Of a stretch of DNA of 39,494 nucleotides, positions 36,311-39,494 are shown in pieces (within the stretch, counting starts at the first letter, position 1; each line of letters opens with the position of its first letter). This stretch comes from an uncultured bacterium (lineage in GTDB: Bacteria; Bacillota_I; Bacilli_A; RFN20; CAG-826): assembly GCA_949291375.1 (NCBI GenBank), contig CASEVI010000004.1, forward strand, positions 1-39,494, in the 5' to 3' direction. Below the pieces are notes generated by a model. It was given only the letters and a program-made list of their open reading frames with translations. It was not told where the DNA came from and ran no database searches. The position numbers were made by a program, and so were the translations under genes.

Positions 36311-37418
36311 AAGATGTTCTCATTGTGGAGCAATTTTACAAACAGAAAATCCAGAAAAAGAAGGTTATATTACATCTTTAATTTTAAAAAAATATCCTGA
36401 TGGTGTTTTACTTTGTGATAAATGCTTCAATGAAGAAAAAAGTGAAGATAATGTCGTTGTTTTAAATGATGAATTTAAGAGTATTTTAAAAACAATTAAA
36501 GAAAAAAATGCCTTAGTTGTTTATGTAATCGATTTATTTTCTTTTGAAGGCGGATTTCCTTCAGAAGTTACAAATTTATTAAGTGGTTTAGATGTTATAG
36601 TTGTAGCTAATAAACGTGATTTAATGCCTAAAGGTAGTGATGATGAAGAATTAATTTCCTATGTTAATCATCGTTTAAGAGTATCTTCTTTAAAGGTTAA
36701 AGAAACGATTTTAACATCAATTAGTAACGATTATCATATTGATGAATTTAGAAAACTTATTAGAGATTACTATGAAGGGAGAGATGTATATTTCGTTGGC
36801 TCTTCAACAAGTGGCAAATCTGCTTTAATTAGTGAGATTTTGAAGAATTTTGAGAATAAAACAAATAAATATATTGTTACATATACGTTCCCAAATACAT
36901 CATTAAGAGGTTTTCAAATTCCAATTACAAATAACACATATATTTATGAAGTTCCTGGTTTTCCTATTAACAATTCATTATTAGGTGTTTTAGAAAAACC
37001 AATCGTTAATTATATTGTTCCAAAAAAATCTGTTGAAGATAGGAAATTTAATATTAGTGATAAAGTTTCTTTAGCAATAGGCGGTTTAGCATTTATTCAA
37101 CAATTAACCGAAGAAAAAACTGCAATGCATTGCTATGTTTCTCCAAGAATTAACATTAAAGCTAAAAGAGGTGATGCATTAAAATTCTTTGAATCAGTTT
37201 TAAAAAATGGTGATCAAAGCAATACCTCATTTAAATTTAGAAATTTAACTAATTTTGATGTTTATGACTTTGAAATTACCGAAACTGGCGAAAGAGATAT
37301 TGGTATATTAGGCCTAGGTTGGGTTCAATTTAAAGGAAACAATCAAAAATTTAGAGTTTTCGTGCCAAAAGGAGTGTACGTTTATACAACACGTGCAAAA
37401 TTGAAGAATGTTAAGTAA
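36288..37418 (+). CDS. yqeH: Circularly permuted ribosome-assembly GTPase YqeH
   Basis: 376 residues. An N-terminal zinc finger has CSHCG and CDKC. The GTPase motifs are permuted: G4 NKRDLMPKG and G5 TSISND come first, then G1 GSSTSGKS, then G3 as EVPG where DxPG is usual, so the Asp is replaced by Glu. The C-terminal domain begins near DKVSLAIGGLAF. The family acts in 30S assembly. GGAGGG at 36276-36281 sets ATG 36288; an upstream in-frame ATG inside yqeG gives an unlikely extension. It overlaps yhbY by 11 bases. Confidence 0.94.
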   Translation: MSILKKVKRCSHCGAILQTENPEKEGYITSLILKKYPDGVLLCDKCFNEEKSEDNVVVLNDEFKSILKTIKEKNALVVYVIDLFSFEGGFPSEVTNLLSGLDVIVVANKRDLMPKGSDDEELISYVNHRLRVSSLKVKETILTSISNDYHIDEFRKLIRDYYEGRDVYFVGSSTSGKSALISEILKNFENKTNKYIVTYTFPNTSLRGFQIPITNNTYIYEVPGFPINNSLLGVLEKPIVNYIVPKKSVEDRKFNISDKVSLAIGGLAFIQQLTEEKTAMHCYVSPRINIKAKRGDALKFFESVLKNGDQSNTSFKFRNLTNFDVYDFEITETGERDIGILGLGWVQFKGNNQKFRVFVPKGVYVYTTRAKLKNVK

Positions 37419-37716
37419 TAAAAATAAAACATATTTAAAAAAACTTGCTATTGAAAGAAATATTTTAAAATTTAATGTAGGTAAAGGCACTTTAAGCAAT
37501 AATGCTTTAAAAAATATTGATAATTATCTTATTAAATATGAATTGGTTAAAATTTCTTTCTTAAAATCATCATTTTCAGACATAGACTCTAAAAACGAAT
37601 TAATTTTAGATTTAGTTTCATCTTTAAAAGCAGAAGTTGTTGAAAATATTGGCAATACATTATTATTATATAGGCCAAATAAAGAAGCAAAAGATCATAT
37701 TGCATTATTAAAATAA
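37408..37716 (+). CDS. yhbY: CRM-domain RNA-binding protein YhbY
   Basis: 102-residue CRS1/YhbY domain protein associated with large ribosomal subunit assembly. KTYLKKLAIERNILKFNVGKGTLS contains the GxxG-type RNA loop (VGKG), and IGNTLLLYRPN is the conserved C-terminal strand. It starts inside yqeH and is followed by yqeK after 5 bases. In Bacillus, nadD lies between yhbY and yqeK; here it does not. Confidence 0.93.
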   Translation: MLSNKNKTYLKKLAIERNILKFNVGKGTLSNNALKNIDNYLIKYELVKISFLKSSFSDIDSKNELILDLVSSLKAEVVENIGNTLLLYRPNKEAKDHIALLK

Positions 37717-37721
37717 TTAAA

Positions 37722-38324
37722 ATGGAAGTACTTTACTTTAAAAAATATCGTTTTGCATTAAATAAAGGGGAAATAATTGATATTGACCCTTTTTTAAAGA
37801 ACTTTTTAACAAATAAACTTAAAGAAAGTCGTTATTTGCATTCTTTAAGCGTTGCTAAACTTATGTATGATATTGCTCTTAGTAATAAACTTGATAATCC
37901 TTTAAGATATTATGTTTGTGGTTTATTACACGATGTAGGTAAATATGAAACTAAAGAAACAGAATTTTTAATCATGAAAACGAGTTTTAAAGAGTATTTA
38001 GACTTGCCGGAATATGCTTATCATTCATTTACTGGAGCTTATATAGTTAAAAACATATTAGGCATTGATGATGAAGAACTGTTGGAAGCTATTGAATTTC
38101 ATACAACAGGTAAAAAGAATATGTCTGATATATCTAAGATACTTTTTGCAGCCGATAAGATTGATCCTTTAAGAAATTATGATTCTTCATATATGATTAG
38201 AATGATGAAGGATAATTTCAACACTGGTTTTATAGAAGTTGTTAAAGAAACAAAGAAATTTTTAAAAGATAAACATAATGATACAAATTATTTAAGTGAA
38301 GAGATGTATAGGTTTTATATTTAA
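37722..38324 (+). CDS. yqeK: YqeK-family HD-domain hydrolase
   Basis: 200-residue HD protein; characterised YqeK proteins cleave diadenosine tetraphosphate symmetrically to ADP. SRYLHSLSVAKLM, LLHDVGKYE (HD pair), YHSFTGAYI, EFHTTGK and FAADKIDP give the metal and substrate ligands in family order. The first 25 residues are an unusual extension (MEVLYFKKYRFALNKGE). rsfS, a frequent next gene, is absent. The stop overlaps a possible small gene on the other strand by four bases. Confidence 0.92.
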   Translation: MEVLYFKKYRFALNKGEIIDIDPFLKNFLTNKLKESRYLHSLSVAKLMYDIALSNKLDNPLRYYVCGLLHDVGKYETKETEFLIMKTSFKEYLDLPEYAYHSFTGAYIVKNILGIDDEELLEAIEFHTTGKKNMSDISKILFAADKIDPLRNYDSSYMIRMMKDNFNTGFIEVVKETKKFLKDKHNDTNYLSEEMYRFYI

Positions 38325-38467
38325 TTTTTGTTTTTTTGTTTTGTAATTTTTTTATAATTATTTAACTTCGTATAATACCTATTATGTAAAATAAAATTAA
38401 GAAAAAACACGATAAATATCGCAAAAATACTATAAATTAAAATGATATCAATCTGAATAGTTACCAA
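38321..38467 (-). CDS. Possible 48-residue single-pass membrane protein
   Basis: A short open frame from TTG 38467 to TAA 38321. The product has a hydrophobic helix (IDIILIYSIFAIFIVFFLNF) followed by a basic tail rich in Lys, Asn and Tyr. It overlaps the yqeK stop by four bases, like other convergent pairs in this window. It has no ATG and no good ribosome site, so it may not be translated. A+T-rich DNA readily gives hydrophobic frames. Confidence 0.3.
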   Translation of the reverse strand: MVTIQIDIILIYSIFAIFIVFFLNFILHNRYYTKLNNYKKITKQKNKN

Positions 38468-38520
38468 TACTATTCATTAGTTTTCCACAATTGTTTAATA
38501 TAAAATCTACTAAAAAACTA

Positions 38521-39051
38521 CTAACAAATGTAATCATTTTTCTTATAGCGTTTAAAGATTTCAAACTTATTATTAGCTAATCTTAAATAAAATAATTGTA
38601 TTCTTTCAACTTGCTCAATACTTAAATTTCCATAACCTCTTGATAATACTTTATTATCTTTTAAATTAACTAATTTTTTATTGATCATTTTAGCACCTTC
38701 TAATTTTGCATAAAAAATATTATTCTTACTAATCAAAGGTAACAATCCTATTTCAACATACTTTTTACTATCAACTTTAGTATTTATTTTATTAAATGTT
38801 TCTAAAGGACAAATAAAAACTGTACTTTCTGAATCTAAACTATCTTCTAATGATAAAGCTAATTTATAAACTGGTTTATTATTTTTATCAAATTTTGAAA
38901 TATATTGAAAAATTTGTCCTTTAAAAATTGGGTAATTAACCGTTGGTAAAGATGATTTAAACTCATTACTTAACGTTTCTTCAATATTTTTGTTTCTATT
39001 TTTAACATATAAAGTCCACCTAGATAGATGATAAGCATTGATAAAATCCAT
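38521..39051 (-). CDS. MazF/PemK-like protein, no antitoxin seen
   Basis: 176 residues. From about residue 43, FKGQIFQYISKFDKNNKPVYKLALSLED, TVFICPLETFNK, FYAKLEGAKMINKKLV and LSIEQVERIQLFYL resemble the order of strands in the MazF/PemK fold (start GDI, then P-V-ILS, then CPLT, then a Leu-rich end helix). An N-terminal addition of about 42 residues is unusual. MazF proteins are mRNA-cleaving toxins paired with an antitoxin; no antitoxin gene is adjacent. AAGGAGGG just before the ATG is a strong ribosome site. The assignment is from motif order and needs a structural or profile match. Confidence 0.5.
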   Translation of the reverse strand: MDFINAYHLSRWTLYVKNRNKNIEETLSNEFKSSLPTVNYPIFKGQIFQYISKFDKNNKPVYKLALSLEDSLDSESTVFICPLETFNKINTKVDSKKYVEIGLLPLISKNNIFYAKLEGAKMINKKLVNLKDNKVLSRGYGNLSIEQVERIQLFYLRLANNKFEIFKRYKKNDYIC

Positions 39052-39174
39052 ATTTCCCTCCTTAAATTGATTATTAATTTAATCCCTTTCACTATACAAG
39101 AATGCTAAAAATAAAAATTTTATGCCAAAAAATTTAATTTTTTTTAAATTTTTTAAGAGAACTACTATTAAAAA

Positions 39175-39205
39175 AAGAAAAAAATCCGAATGTTATCGGA
39201 TTTTT
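39175..39205 (-). terminator. Terminator of the ABC permease gene
   Basis: ATCCGA (39184-39189), loop ATGTTA, TCGGAT (39196-39201), extendable by flanking A-T pairs. On the minus strand it is followed by a long T-rich tract and lies about 27 bases after the permease stop. Confidence 0.85.
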
Positions 39206-39231
39206 CAAGATTTTACTTCTTCTATTAATTT

Positions 39232-39494
39232 TTAAGAAATTTTTCTTCTTAAAACTCCTAAAATCGCATCTATAATAATAAAGATAACTATAATTATAAT
39301 GACAATAGCAAACATCATTGGATAGTCAGCATTTTGATTTGCAACATATATGAGTCTTCCAATTCCCCAAATACTACTTCTCCCAACGATTATTTCACTC
39401 ATTACTGATATTTTTATACCCATTCCAACAGAATTTATTATTGCAACATTTAAATAAGGAAAAGTTAAAGGCAAAATAACTTTAAATATCGAAT
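39232..39494 (-). CDS. ABC transporter permease, 3' part (SsuC/TauC/ThiX-like)
   Basis: Partial gene running off the right edge; only the last ~87 residues are visible. ILPLTFPYLNVAI, then MGIKISVMSEIIVGRSSIWG, GRLIYVANQNADYPMMFAI and a final membrane helix ending VLRRKIS match the C-terminal half of inner-membrane permeases of the nitrate/sulfonate/taurine/thiamine-precursor class. The EAA-like loop that contacts the ATPase falls around the LPLTFPY region. The substrate cannot be told from this fragment. A terminator follows. Confidence 0.85.
   Translation of the reverse strand, partial: SIFKVILPLTFPYLNVAIINSVGMGIKISVMSEIIVGRSSIWGIGRLIYVANQNADYPMMFAIVIIIIVIFIIIDAILGVLRRKIS

Noticed and set aside
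38454..38476. Inverted repeat TGAATAGT / ACTATTCA
   Set aside because: An 8-bp stem with a 7-base loop but no T-run on either strand; not a terminator and no other role is evident.
38480..38490. TTTTCCACA resembling a DnaA box
   Set aside because: Single copy with a mismatch, no cluster, no dnaA or dnaN nearby; not an origin.

Overview
The window looks like a chromosome segment from a small, very A+T-rich, Gram-positive-derived bacterium on the Mollicutes/Erysipelotrichia side of the Bacillota. Gene order follows the hrcA-to-efp region of Bacillus (hemW-hrcA-grpE-dnaK-dnaJ-rsmE-mtaB-rpsU-ybeY-cdd-era-recO-glyS-dnaG-sigA-trmK-nif3-DEAD helicase-nfo-ispG-efp), then plsY-parE-parC and a yqeG-yqeH-yhbY-yqeK block. 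TGG encodes tryptophan and TGA ends trmK, so the standard bacterial code applies. TGA is nevertheless almost absent as a stop. The exact species cannot be named from the sequence.

Layout. Positions 1-2922 hold a Fic-like protein that has lost its catalytic motif, a small membrane protein and hemW. Positions 2925-7920 are the heat-shock operon hrcA-grpE-dnaK-dnaJ, with two imperfect CIRCE operators and a consensus promoter in front and a terminator behind. Positions 7923-11908 carry an ADP-ribosylglycohydrolase-like gene, a zinc-ribbon/TM2-like membrane protein, rsmE, an unknown gene and mtaB. Short units follow for rpmF, deoC, rpsU and an orphan C39-peptidase membrane protein. Positions 14441-16774 are ybeY-cdd-era-recO. 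Positions 16807-23978 are a macromolecular-synthesis operon: glyS-dnaG-rpoD, a second sigma-70 gene, trmK and nif3. The two last MEP isoprenoid genes, ispH and ispG, lie on the minus strand around a DEAD-box helicase and nfo. Then come rpmG-MBL-efp-yneF, plsY (minus), parE-parC, a small membrane gene (minus), yqeG-yqeH-yhbY-yqeK, a MazF/PemK-like gene (minus) and the 3' end of an ABC permease (minus) cut by the window edge. No tRNA, rRNA, CRISPR array, IS element or prophage was recognised, and no intergenic stretch reaches 300 bases.

The unusual content sits inside otherwise ordinary core genes. GrpE has an N-terminal tail with 12 Cys and 7 His in a repeating pattern. EF-P has lost the KPGKG tip and carries Met at the modified-lysine position. 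A second sigma factor with a region-1.1-like N-terminus follows rpoD directly. A C39 peptidase with an intact triad is fused to six membrane segments but has no ATPase. Several genes have a -10 box ending 6-9 bases before the ATG and no Shine-Dalgarno, which suggests leaderless mRNAs. In convergent pairs, intrinsic terminators lie inside the coding sequence of the opposing gene.
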